A DNA stretch of 64,000 nt, taken from contig NC_036457.1 in the NCBI RefSeq assembly GCF_002775205.1, forward strand, positions 4,511,650 to 4,575,649, read 5' to 3'. The DNA is from Xiphophorus maculatus (lineage: Eukaryota; Chordata; Actinopteri; Cyprinodontiformes; Poeciliidae). Under the pieces are notes generated by a model, which searched no databases, was not told the origin of the DNA, and worked only from the letters and a program-made list of their open reading frames with translations. Both the position numbers and the translations under genes were made by a program. This document shows, piece by piece, positions 35,045 to 45,100 of the stretch; position 1 is the first letter of the stretch, and every line of letters starts with the position of its first letter.

Positions 35045-36106
35045 CTATCTGGTCTCTAAGGTTTCTTCTGTTCCAACCGGATGTCTCTCGGTATCGGTTC
35101 CAGCATTCAGCTCCAAGGATTTGATTTGGCTGCTGTTGGTCGACGGTCCGTGGCACGCCGACACGCAGATCTGCGTGAGTCCGCGGCGGCACTCCTTGCG
35201 GATGTTGTTGCTGGACAGGACGTAGAGAATGGGGTTGACGGCGCTGTTGATGGTGGACAGGCCGAGGGAGATGGTGTAGGACGAGTACATGGTCTCCTCA
35301 AACAGGCAGGGCGTGCCCACCAGCTGGGGGAACTGGGTGATGACGGCCCGGGCCAGCAGGATCAGGTGGTACGGCGCGAAGCAGACCAGGAACAGCAGCA
35401 CCACAGCCACCGCCAGCCGCCGGACCCGCCGCTTCTGGTCGCCGTGGAGGCCCGTGCTGCGCTGGACATTGGTTAAGACGCGGCGGTTGGTGACCGCCAG
35501 CAGCAGCAGCGGCAGCAGGAAGCCGATCACAAAGCGGGCGTAGTTGAAGCCCATCACCTTGATGCTGCTCTGGGTCGGCTCAAAGCAGCGCTTCGAGCTT
35601 TGAACGTTTCCCTCCCTCATGGTGAAGACGGCGGTGTGGCCCAAGGCCACCACCAGGACGATGACCACCGTGATGACCACAGCGTGGCACAGCCGCCGCT
35701 GACCGCGGGACTCCAGGCTGTAGGCCACCGCCCAGTACCGGTCACAGGAGATGCAGCACAGCAGGAAGATGCTGATGTACATGTTGGTGAAGAAGATGTA
35801 GCCCGTCAGCTTGCAGACCGTCGAGCTCCATCGCCATTCGTGACCGTTGTTGACGTAGTCCGCCCAGAGCGGCAGCGTGAACAGGTAGGTCAGGTCGCAC
35901 AACGACAGGCTCCACAGGTAGACACCAAGAACGTTCTTCCTGCGCACCTGCTGCCAGGTGAGGAAGAGAGTCAACACGTTGGCGGGAAGACCGACGACCA
36001 GAACGACGATGTAGAGAACCAGCAGCGGCAGCCGGTCGTCGCCGTACGGCCTCTCACAGCTGACTGAGCTCTGGTTCACCGAGAACCCGCCTGTGACGTT
36101 CAGCAT
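35045..36106 (-). CDS. gpr132: G protein-coupled receptor GPR132 (G2A-like)
   Basis: One uninterrupted coding exon of 353 residues. Seven hydrophobic segments are clear. Landmarks by residue are N43 in TM1, D71 in TM2, C98 (TM3) paired with C174 (second loop), DRY at 122-124, CFAPYH at 242-247 and NPILY at 291-295. N-glycosylation sites N3 and N11 precede TM1. Closest to GPR132 among the proton/lipid-sensing group: YIFFTNMYISIFLLCCISCD and YSLESRGQRR. The family couples to Gq/G13 and responds to oxidised fatty acids, with weak proton response. The start is the ATG at 36106 in a good context (CTACCATGC); a longer frame from 36115 would begin with TTG and is not used. Human GPR132 lies near CDC42BPB, supporting orthology. 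Possible a/b fish duplicates cannot be resolved. Confidence 0.9.
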   Translation of the reverse strand: MLNVTGGFSVNQSSVSCERPYGDDRLPLLVLYIVVLVVGLPANVLTLFLTWQQVRRKNVLGVYLWSLSLCDLTYLFTLPLWADYVNNGHEWRWSSTVCKLTGYIFFTNMYISIFLLCCISCDRYWAVAYSLESRGQRRLCHAVVITVVIVLVVALGHTAVFTMREGNVQSSKRCFEPTQSSIKVMGFNYARFVIGFLLPLLLLAVTNRRVLTNVQRSTGLHGDQKRRVRRLAVAVVLLFLVCFAPYHLILLARAVITQFPQLVGTPCLFEETMYSSYTISLGLSTINSAVNPILYVLSSNNIRKECRRGLTQICVSACHGPSTNSSQIKSLELNAGTDTERHPVGTEETLETR

Positions 36107-36290
36107 GGTAGCCAATCAAATCCAAGGGTCTCTTCAGACAACTGGCCAATCAGGAACAGAGTCTGTAGGAAGAAAGCCGATCCCAGGGTTGGCGTCTCCA
36201 GAATTCGCTGCCCAACCAGAAGGCGACCGGATCAACGGCGATCAGACCGACCGCAGGCTAAGGTCAGCCATCACAGCATGGGGTCAACAT
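36107..36290 (-). other. gpr132: gpr132 5' UTR part of exon 2 with a short uORF
   Basis: On the minus strand, TTTTCTCTCCAG ends at 36291 and looks like a good acceptor. The transcript would then begin ATGTTGACCCCATGCTGTG, an eight-codon upstream ORF ending before the receptor start. Inferred from splice signals only. Confidence 0.45.
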
Positions 36291-36349
36291 CTGGAGAGAA
36301 AACAGGAAAGTTTTAAATCTGAAACCCCGCCTGTCTGATGGAACCATAG

Positions 36350-36440
36350 CTGAATAAAATTATCCGTGGAGTTCCCCAAGGTTCAGTCCTCGGTTCTCTC
36401 GTCTTCAATATTTCAATATTTATACGCTTCCACTTATTGA
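36350..36440 (+). mobile_element. LINE reverse transcriptase relic
   Basis: From 36368 the sequence translates GVPQGSVLGSLVFNI, the conserved reverse transcriptase motif, inside otherwise decayed DNA in the predicted gpr132 intron. Confidence 0.6.
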
Positions 36441-37129
36441 AAATCTTAATCAGTTTGTTTTTCTTAATGTCTCTTTTTAATGTCTTTTTATCAGTAGTTT
36501 GAGTGTCTTTGGCTGGAAGGTGCTATAAAATAAAGTTGCCTTGTCACTGGTTTTTAAGGTTCTTTACTTTCATATTGAGCGAAGAATCAGAGAGAGAACC
36601 TGCCGGTTTCAGAGCTAATAGTGAATTCTAGAGATGGAGGAAGAGCTAACATTAAACATCCTTCAGAAATAACCGATCTCAGTGTAAAGTCTTTGCTGTT
36701 CCTCTTTCTGTCACTGCGGCTCTTTACCTCACAGCCAGAGAAGTTCCTGTTTCTGCAGCATCACTATCTGCTGCTGTTTCTCCTGTAAAGCTCGTCTGAG
36801 TGAGTTTGCTCACATGAGCTGCTGCACGTCTGAAACAGGAAACAAGCAGATTTCAGATACCAGGTCCACTTTCAGAACCAAACCTGGAGCTGCTGGCGCC
36901 TCGTTGCTGCTCCTTGTGCTTCATGTTAGTCTGTAGATTAAAGGACCAGAGTTCAGGACAGACAGGTGAGTGAGACTCACCTGTCTGGATGTAAATAAGA
37001 GGTCAAATAAAAAAGCAGCTGAGCTTTAAGTGAAATTATCCAAATCATTCTTCTGTTGATCACATTTTTTGACTTTCTAATATTAAATCTGATTTTTTTT
37101 TCTGGTGTAAGTCATGTTACCATATCGTG

Positions 37130-37740
37130 TCAATTTGACAACTGCTGACATTCATCCTTCAGCCTCTGCTGAGGGAGGGATGTCATTTCAGTTGCTGCTA
37201 ACCTACTAACACCAAACCGCAACATTTCAGTGGTAAATCTGGTAAATCTGGTGACTTAAATCAGGCCTCACTCTGCTGCACTCCCAATTGTTCAACAGTT
37301 AGTCAGACACTCTACCAAAGAAAACACAACGGTAGATTTGCTTTATGCTAATATCAAGTATTCATTTATCTCCAAAGAAAGAACTCCTCTGGGAAAATCG
37401 GATCACAATCTTGTTTTTCTGCTCAGGAAATGGATGGACACAGGAAGCTGAAGGATCCCTGCTGGGCTGTTCTGAGGCCACAGATCGGATCGCTCTGTGC
37501 CAGCCGCAGTGAGATGCTTCGCTAACAACCATCCCTGCATCAGCACTGAGCTACAGGAGCACTTAAACTGGAAAACCACCTTCAAGGAGGAAGACAGGAA
37601 ATGATTGAGGCGTAAACAGAAGCAGCTCAAAGTCGACATTAGAAACGGCAAAGCAGAAGAAGAAGGTCGCTGTGTTTCAGACTGCTACAGGAAATCCTCC
37701 CTGCCCACAGCATTCATCACAACTCGTAGAACAACATGAG
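37130..37740 (+). mobile_element. LINE relic (endonuclease C-terminus and linker)
   Basis: From about 37332 it reads TVDLLYANIKYSFISKERTP, then GKSDHNLVFLL: the SDH motif that closes the APE-type endonuclease of non-LTR elements. It is followed by a broken linker (ISTELQEHLNWK, RRKQKQLKVDIRNGK). Stops interrupt it. With the relic at 36350 it suggests old LINE debris here. Confidence 0.75.
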
Positions 37741-38254
37741 TGAAACCAGTTACATTAAATTTTCCTTTGGAATAAAAGAATTTTCAATGTAACTGAAAGA
37801 ATTTTATGATTTTTATTACAAAAATAAAAATATTTGAGCTTAAAAATGTCCACCTTTCAGACGTCAGCGGCTGATTCTCACCTTCATGTCTTTGTTTCCA
37901 TATTTAGAAAAAGGTGACAAACTGCTGACGGTAAAATCTGTCACTTTCACAACAAGCTGCCTCTGCAAAATCTGTCAGGGATTTTTTTTGATTCTGCTGG
38001 AAACTTTGAGGTCAGATCAACGTTTTTCTAACTCAGAGCTCAGAGTTCGTGTCAGACAGGAAGTTGCTTTGATTCTGGCAGGAAGAGTCAAAACCAGACT
38101 AACTCTGGTTAGGAAACAAGTTTATGTTGTATTTCTGAAGGGAGTTCACCTTTTATAGCACTTATAAACATTAAACCGTGTAAATTATGACTTTATCTCT
38201 TCTGTTAAGACAAACGTTATTGAAATGAAGTTAAATAAAGAGCAGCAGTATGTA

Positions 38255-38325
38255 ACTATAAAGCACGGTGGTGGTGCAGTGATGATGTGGGCTTGTTCTG
38301 CATCTTTATGGTCTTCCAATCAGTG
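38255..38325 (+). mobile_element. Tc1-like scrap
   Basis: GCACGGTGGTGGTGCAGTGA and TGATGTGGGCTTGTTCTGC match the GGGSVMMWAC region of fish Tc1-like transposase genes. Confidence 0.5.
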
Positions 38326-39144
38326 AAGCTGTTTTAAGTTTTCTTTCCTGCTTCATATTTAACTAATATTCAGGTAAAACCTCCAGATTCCATTAAGTCT
38401 GATAAATAAAACCCCAAACTAACCAAATGAAAAGATTTTACCTTCATTTAATGTCCAGTCTTCTTCGTCTTCGTCTTCTTCTTCTTTTGCTTCTCTGGTG
38501 TAACTGGAAAGTTTTTTGATAAATCCAGGACGGATCAGTTTTCTGAGACAAACGGGTCACTCAGCCGCAGTTTCCTCAAAACATATATAGTGACGGTCGC
38601 CTCGTTTCCTTCTCCTCTGATGGTTTGACTCACTGATCCTGCAGATACAATAAAATACAAACTTAGAGTCGTGGTTCTCAAGCTGTGGTGCCGGTGCGTT
38701 TCTGAGGACGTTTTGTTCCCGTGTTTGAAGCAGATGAAGCTGCGTCACTGAATCGTGGGAGTCGTTTCTTCTGTTGCATCACCTCTGACGTCAGAACTTC
38801 TGCTAAGGGATGAGCAACATCTTCCTGTCAAGTCCAGCCTGGGGGTTTTCCGGCTGCTCTGCTCAACAACCAGGCTAACGTCTGCTAGCATGACAGTTCA
38901 GATAACAAAAATAAACTTTATCGAAGATGAAAACTAAATGAAACTCCAGTAGCTGTCAGTTTTGCAACAATTCTGGAGAGGCCTCTGACTGAAGATCATT
39001 GCTGTGTGACAGCTTCCTGACCGTCATGCTAACAGCTCAGTAGCTGAAGCGCAGAGATGACATCCAGCAGAGAGATGCTGGAGTAGGGCAGGCGATGGAT
39101 GGACCGTCCTCCTCTCGTCATTTCCTCTGAGGTTTTTTTTAAAA

Positions 39145-39308
39145 GGTTTTATCGGCTCTAGTCTTTATTTGATGGTGAATTGACAGGAAAGAGCTTAATG
39201 AGAGAAGAGAAAGACACGCGGTAAAGGTCGCCAGGCCGGGAATCAAACCTGCGACGGCCGAGTTGAGGACTGAGGCCTTCACAACCGCTGCGCCACCACA
39301 GCGCCCGC
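39145..39308 (-). mobile_element. tRNA-derived SINE
   Basis: On the minus strand the head has an RNA polymerase III A box (TGGTGGCGCAGCGGT) and B box (GGTTTGATTCC) at tRNA-like spacing, followed by a CTTTCTCTTCTCTC body, CCTGTCA, and an AATAAAGAC/A-rich tail. This is the structure of common fish SINEs. Not a functional tRNA, as the acceptor pairing is lost. Confidence 0.8.
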
Positions 39309-39309
39309 A

Positions 39310-39495
39310 TTTCCTCTGATGTTTTTAGCAGCGCTGCTCTGAGCAGCAGCTGTTTGCTAATTGCTGCTGGCTAGTCTGAAGGAGCTGAGTGGGGGAGGAG
39401 CTGCGCCTTGAAGGCGGGGCTACGTCCACCCAGCGTTTTACAGCTGAATGGTTTCCATGGAGATAAATGGATTTCTCAGACATGGAAGAATTAAA
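39310..39495 (-). repeat. Dispersed repeat, second copy (inverted)
   Basis: Reverse-complement relative of 9610-9800, with GAAGGAGCTGAGTGGGG, GCGGGGCTACGTCCACCCAG and CAGCTGAATGGTTTCCATGG. It directly adjoins the SINE. Confidence 0.7.
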
Positions 39496-40660
39496 GCAAA
39501 GCTCCAGGTTTGATTTGATGAGGAGAAAAAGTTTATAAAAAGGTGATTTATCAAGTTCCAATAGAACCTCCAGAACCCGGTGGAACCAGACTGGCAGTGC
39601 AGGAGAAGCAGAAAAATCTGGACCAAGAGATGATCCACATCGCCTGGTGGTTCTGGTGGTTCTGGTGGTTCTTCGTCTTTAAAACCACATTTCCCTTTAA
39701 CTTCTGACCAGATGTGGGAAGTAACTAGTTACATTTACATGAAGAAACTTTTTGATTAAAAAAAAACCTTTAGGAGTATTTTTACTTTCACTTCAATAAT
39801 TTTATTATGGAGCATCACGACTTTTCTGGCCACAAGGAAAACAAGCTTAACCAGACAGCAGATTATATATATTTATATATATATTTATATATGATGATTT
39901 AATGCTAGCATTTCTACATAACTTTATATATATTTTTTCTGAAAGCATCGTTGTAAAATATTAAATCAGATGTTCTGTACTGGAGACTTTTTACTTTATA
40001 AATATATAATTTTGTTCTTTTCGGTTTCAGCTTTATTTCCTGTAGTTTCAGCTTTCAGTGATTCTTCCACAATACTTTTTAAATAAATAATGTTGAGACT
40101 TGAGTTTTCCTTCATGATCTGAAGAGAAAAAATCATTTTCTATGTTGAAAAACTGCATAATAACTCCATGCAGAGGGAAACATTTCCGTACAAAGAGATT
40201 AAATATTTGATTGGCTCATTAATGGACATTTTATGTAGTTTATCAACCCAACATTTGTAAAAACGCTTCAGTAAAACATCTTAGTGAATATGAACGTTAA
40301 TTCTTGTCCTTTTTTCCCGTTTTTATGTAATTAAATCATCCAAATGCTGAGATCAAATTCAGATTCTTTGTCACAATTTATTTATTTTTTCAATAAATAA
40401 ATAACGGTGATTATCAGCAACTGATTTAATGGCTTTTCTTTACATAATGAGGTAAATAAACACTGAAATGATCTGAAGCTGCTTTAATATTTCAGATAAG
40501 ATTCGTTTGAGCATCATGACGGTGAAAATGTTAATATTTAATGAGCTTCATCTGTTCTCTTTGTTTCCTCAGATTTTCTCATCATTTCTCAGTTTTACTG
40601 ATATGAACCAATGAAGCTGATCGATCAGCCTGCGTCCTGCTGCTGCAGGTAAAAACTCAC
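39496..40660. other. AT-rich intronic/intergenic DNA
   Basis: No exon seen. (TATA)-rich around 39865-39895; otherwise low-complexity AT-rich sequence without recognisable elements. Confidence 0.5.
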
Positions 40661-40800
40661 CTGTGAAGCTGCGCGTGGTCCTCCTCTGCGCTCGCGCTGC
40701 TCCTGAATGAAGCGACGGGTCCCGTCCCTTCACAGAAACCGCCTGGGTGACGTCACTGCCGTCATCACGCCGTCACGATGCCCCCTCCTCCTCCGGGTCT
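40661..40800 (-). promoter_or_regulatory. gpr132: Likely promoter and non-coding first exon for gpr132
   Basis: A small CpG-rich patch contains a perfect CRE, TGACGTCA (40748-40755), and on the minus strand an exon-like stretch ending AGCTTCACAG|GTGAGT at 40661. That donor would pair with the acceptor at 36291. It is the only promoter-like patch between gpr132 and vipas39. Confidence 0.4.
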
Positions 40801-41950
40801 TCATGTTCGAGTCAGCAGCGGGAAAACGCTGCCGCTGCGCCACCTGGTGGCTGCAGCTGGCGCAGCATGGAGATGGTCTGACCTGCGGTTACCATGGTGA
40901 CCTCAGATGGTTTATTCCTCACCAGCTCCGGTTCTGTTTCTGCTGTTTAACGGACCCAGTTGGTGACAGGAAATGGCGGCTGGCCGTTCCGTCCCACAGT
41001 CGCCTCGAGCTTCCAGGACGAGGAATTTGGATTTTATTAGAACTGAAATTATGTTGTGATTGTTTCACTAGTACAGATTGAGACATTTACAATATTTATA
41101 CAATAGTGCAATAATTAAAGTTGCATTATTTACCTTTTGTAAAAATGTACCAAAAACAGTCAATCAGAGGCAGGAGGCGGGGCTTAGCGCTGTCAGTCAA
41201 TCTGTGAACGCGCTGCTAAATGTGCTAATCAACTCATCGCTACAAAGAAGCTGATTTAACAAAGAAGCTAACTCAATTTAACATAAAATTGAGTGGAAGG
41301 AAGACGTGCGTTGCATCAGGGAGAACTGGAGCCATGACAGGAAATCTCTTCCTTTAACTTTATAAAAATGAACAAAATCTCAGTTCAGTTGGCCTGTTGT
41401 GATTTTCTTTACATGTAAAACTGCAAAATATTTTCCTCTGTGTGATGAAATATGACTATTAAATATTTTTTTTATCTGTACCACGTTATGGGACTCAAGG
41501 TTTCAGAAAATGACCAGTTTGTTTTGTAAAATGTCTTAAAATGAGATTTTCTGTGAATTTTGCTCTTAAAACAGAAACACTAAAACATTTTAGCACCACA
41601 TTAAATATAAAGTGCGTTCATATAGAGCATATTCTAATCTGTTTCCTCCAGTATAATAAAATTAGTTTCTGGGATGTTCAGGTGTGTTCACCTGGTGGAG
41701 GCTGCTGCCCTCTGCTGGAGCTCTGACGTCACTGCAGCCTTTATTATCGACCTTTATTCATTTTTCCTCTGCAGTTTTGATTTTAAAAAATCACTTTATT
41801 TCTTCATACTTCATGTTTTTTTAACAGTTTTTCTTCTGTAAGACACAGACATGGTTAATATGACGTAAACATGGACTCAGAACCAGAACCGGTTCTGACC
41901 CGACTGGACCATCACGTCCTCTCTCTCTTTCTGTTTTTACAGTTTTGCTC
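40801..41950. other. Intergenic DNA between gpr132 promoter and vipas39 3' end
   Basis: No supported coding exon. On the minus strand a polyadenylation signal AATAAA (complement at 41953-41958) lies about 150 bp after the vipas39 stop and is a plausible transcript end. Confidence 0.45.
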
Positions 41951-42101
41951 TTTTTATTTTGGATTTTTAAAGTTTTCCAGGAAACGGCGACAGAAGTCTT
42001 GGCGACGATTCGGCGGGAAGTTTTGGCTCCGCCCACTTTCTGCTTCATTGGTTTGCAGTCTCAAATAGGAAGCTGGCACTTGAGTTTCACAATAAAAGTC
42101 C

Positions 42102-45100
42102 TCAGTTTTTCCATCGGATTTGCTGTGAACGAAGAAGCAGACCAGATGAGTCACGTGACCAAAACCGTAACACTCTTCCTCTTCCTCCTCTTCCTCACCT
42201 GGTTGCTGAGCAACTCGTCAATCTTCCGCTCCTCCGCCGATCCGCGCTCCACCTTCTTCCGGTACTCCGCCAGCTGCTGCCGGTCCTTCATGTCTCGGTA
42301 CGTCTGATTAACCGACAGGCAGAGGAAACGTCAAAGCCCCGCCCCCTGCGTTTTCATTGGTTTACACGGCTACGGCCAGCAGCCAATCAAAGAACTCACG
42401 TTGATGACGATGTCGTGGCATTTATGTTTCTGAGCCAATCCGATCCTGAGCTCCGCGTCGCTAACGAGTCCGACGTATTCCTGTAGCACCTGTTAGCAAC
42501 CGGCAGCGTTAGCATGGAATATGGCAGGCCATTTTAACATAAAATCAGTTTAATATGACTATCTGTAATTATTCTAGATATCTAAGAATGCATTTTAACT
42601 ATCCAGAATGGTAATTTAAGATTTTATCAATTAGAATTATGACTAGTTAAAACTAAAAATGAGAACCTGAAGTTACTTTATGACTAGTCATAATTTAGTT
42701 GAAGATATCTGAAAAATTTTCATCAGTAGTCAGTGATTCTTTGATTGAAGCCTACAAACAACTCAACAGTAAATCTTCTGTTGTTCCACCAGGCAGAATG
42801 TAATTCTGTCAGGTTTCTGTCCAATCAAATTAGAATTAGAGACAATTTAATTTAATAATATGTAGTCATAAAGCAATTTCAGATATTTTGAATGTAAGTG
42901 CGGTAAAACTGATTGTATGTTAAACCTGCTTGCCATAGTTGGCATCATAAACATTATGGTGCTCCGCCCACTCACCCGCGTGGGGGCGGAGTTTTTCTGC
43001 AGGATGTCGACGACGCGCTGGAAGCTGAGCGGAGATTTCTTCTTGGAGAAGCCGAGCCAGTTCCTGGAGTTAAACATGGCGTCCACGTCCGTCCAGTTCT
43101 TCAGCTTGGCCCGCGCCGCCAGCGCCGTCGTGAAGTACTGTTTCTCCGAGATCTGAGGGACAGCGTTAGCCACCGCGGCAGAGGTCAGAGGTCACAGGAA
43201 AGAGAGAAAACGCGTCTCACCTTGAATGTCTGCCGGACGTTGAGCGGGCTGCTGAAGGTTCCCTGAAGACAGAAAAACAGGAAGTTCAGCTGATCCAGGT
43301 CAACTGACCCAAATCCTCCCAGTTAACCAGCTGGATCCCAGTCTGGGCCTGACCTCCGGCTCGTTGTAGTGGTAGAAGCAGCAGTAGTACAGGGTGGTGA
43401 TGAGCGGCATGTTGAGGATGGAGGCTTTTCTGGGAAACTTCTGGAAGACTTCCAGCTTTCCTTCCCGCTCCGCCTTCCGGTCCGCCGCCTGCAGAACCAC
43501 AAGGAGCATCAACAGGTGGACTGGGAGGAGACTGGGAGCAGACTGGGAGGAGACTAGGAGCAGGTAGACTGGGTGGTTAACATCAGATTACGCTTTGCTT
43601 CACTCGCCTCAGGATGCTTAAGTCTTACAGTGCAACAGAATAACTCAGCTAATATTTATCTGACCACTTGGGGGCGCTTGTCTAATATTTATGGTGTGCA
43701 GTCAGAACCAGTCTGACCCGGTTCTGACCTCGATGATGATCTGCCTCTCCAGCAGGGTGTAGTGATCCTGAACGTGATTTCCATCTTCGCCGCCAAACTG
43801 GAGGCTGGAAACCAACAAAACTCATCAGAACATAAACAAACAAACAAACAAACAAACACTTCCTGAATTATTTATAATTTCTTCCATTTTCATTTCTCTT
43901 CTACAAATTCCTCATCATTCCTCCATACTTCCATTCATTCCCTCCCTCCTTCCACACCTCAGGCAGCTCTTCAGGAAGTCCCGCCTCTTGTTCTCATCCG
44001 CTATGTTCTTGTAGTCTTTATACTGCAGCAGCTGTTACCATGGAGACAGACAGTCAGGCAAATTCGTCCGTCTAACGAGCGTTTACCATCACAATAAACA
44101 TAATAAAGAGTAGACCCCACAATGGAAATACGGCGGCCATCTTGGAGAGGTTGGCTAAGCTAACAGCAGAAGATGCTTCAGCACTGCTGGATATTTCTGT
44201 TCAACACTAAAACTATGTTTAGTATCTTAGTAAAAAACTAAACATGATTTGATGTGTTGTTTATAAAATGCTTATCATGCATCAAATAAAAATATTTTGT
44301 TAATATTATTTTATTTTGTTAACCCCACTAATAATGTTTAAACATAATAAACCACGAATGGATCCAATTCAAAAATACTTTTAAAGAAAACAAACATGTG
44401 CTTATACACATGGCTATGATAGCTGTGTGAATTTCAGTTAAGATTGATTAAATATCAAACAGAAAACCCTCCAAGATGGCCGCCCTGCAGCAGGTCAGCG
44501 TCCATCGGGCGTCTAGTCTTTACAGCTGACGACTTACAGCAGCTTCCTCCGTCCGGCCCAACGCCCTGAGGAGCAGAAGAAGAAGAAATGAGATGCAAAC
44601 AAACAAATAGAGTCCAGGTGAGTCCAGGTGAGTCCAGGTGAGTTCAGGTGAGTCCAGACCTCAGCAGCTCCAGCAGCAGCCTCTGCTCTCGGTTCTCTGT
44701 CAGGTAGTGGATGAAGTGCCTCAGCGCCGTCTGCCTGGACTCCAGCTCCCGGAATAAAACCTCTGAGCAGAAAAACCCAAACGGTGAGAATGTGACGTTC
44801 AGCCGGCGGCAGCAGAACCAACGGAGAGACGCACCTTTACACAGCGTCCTCTTCAGGTAGATCAGAACCTGCAAACACAAACAACTTCAACAAGTCGGCA
44901 GGAAGTTTTCACTCTGCTACTAAATCAGCTGACGATATTTAATCATTAATCCTTTCTATTAACCCATCTAAAACTTTCAGGAATGTCAGACTTAATTTAA
45001 ATATGTTTTCTAAAATATTGCTCCAAATTAAAATATGCCAACATAAAACACAACTGTTAGCCTTGGCTAGCCGTATGTTAGCATTTACTTCCACAACTGG

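Noticed and set aside
35081-36067. Long plus-strand frames opposite gpr132 (131 and 155 codons)
   Set aside because: They are antisense shadows of a GC-rich coding exon with no domain resemblance.
35045-36115. gpr132 start three codons earlier at 36115
   Set aside because: The codon there is TTG, not ATG; the ATG at 36106 has a good context and agrees with receptor N-termini.
39145-39308. A tRNA gene
   Set aside because: A and B boxes are present but the cloverleaf pairing is lost and a SINE body follows.
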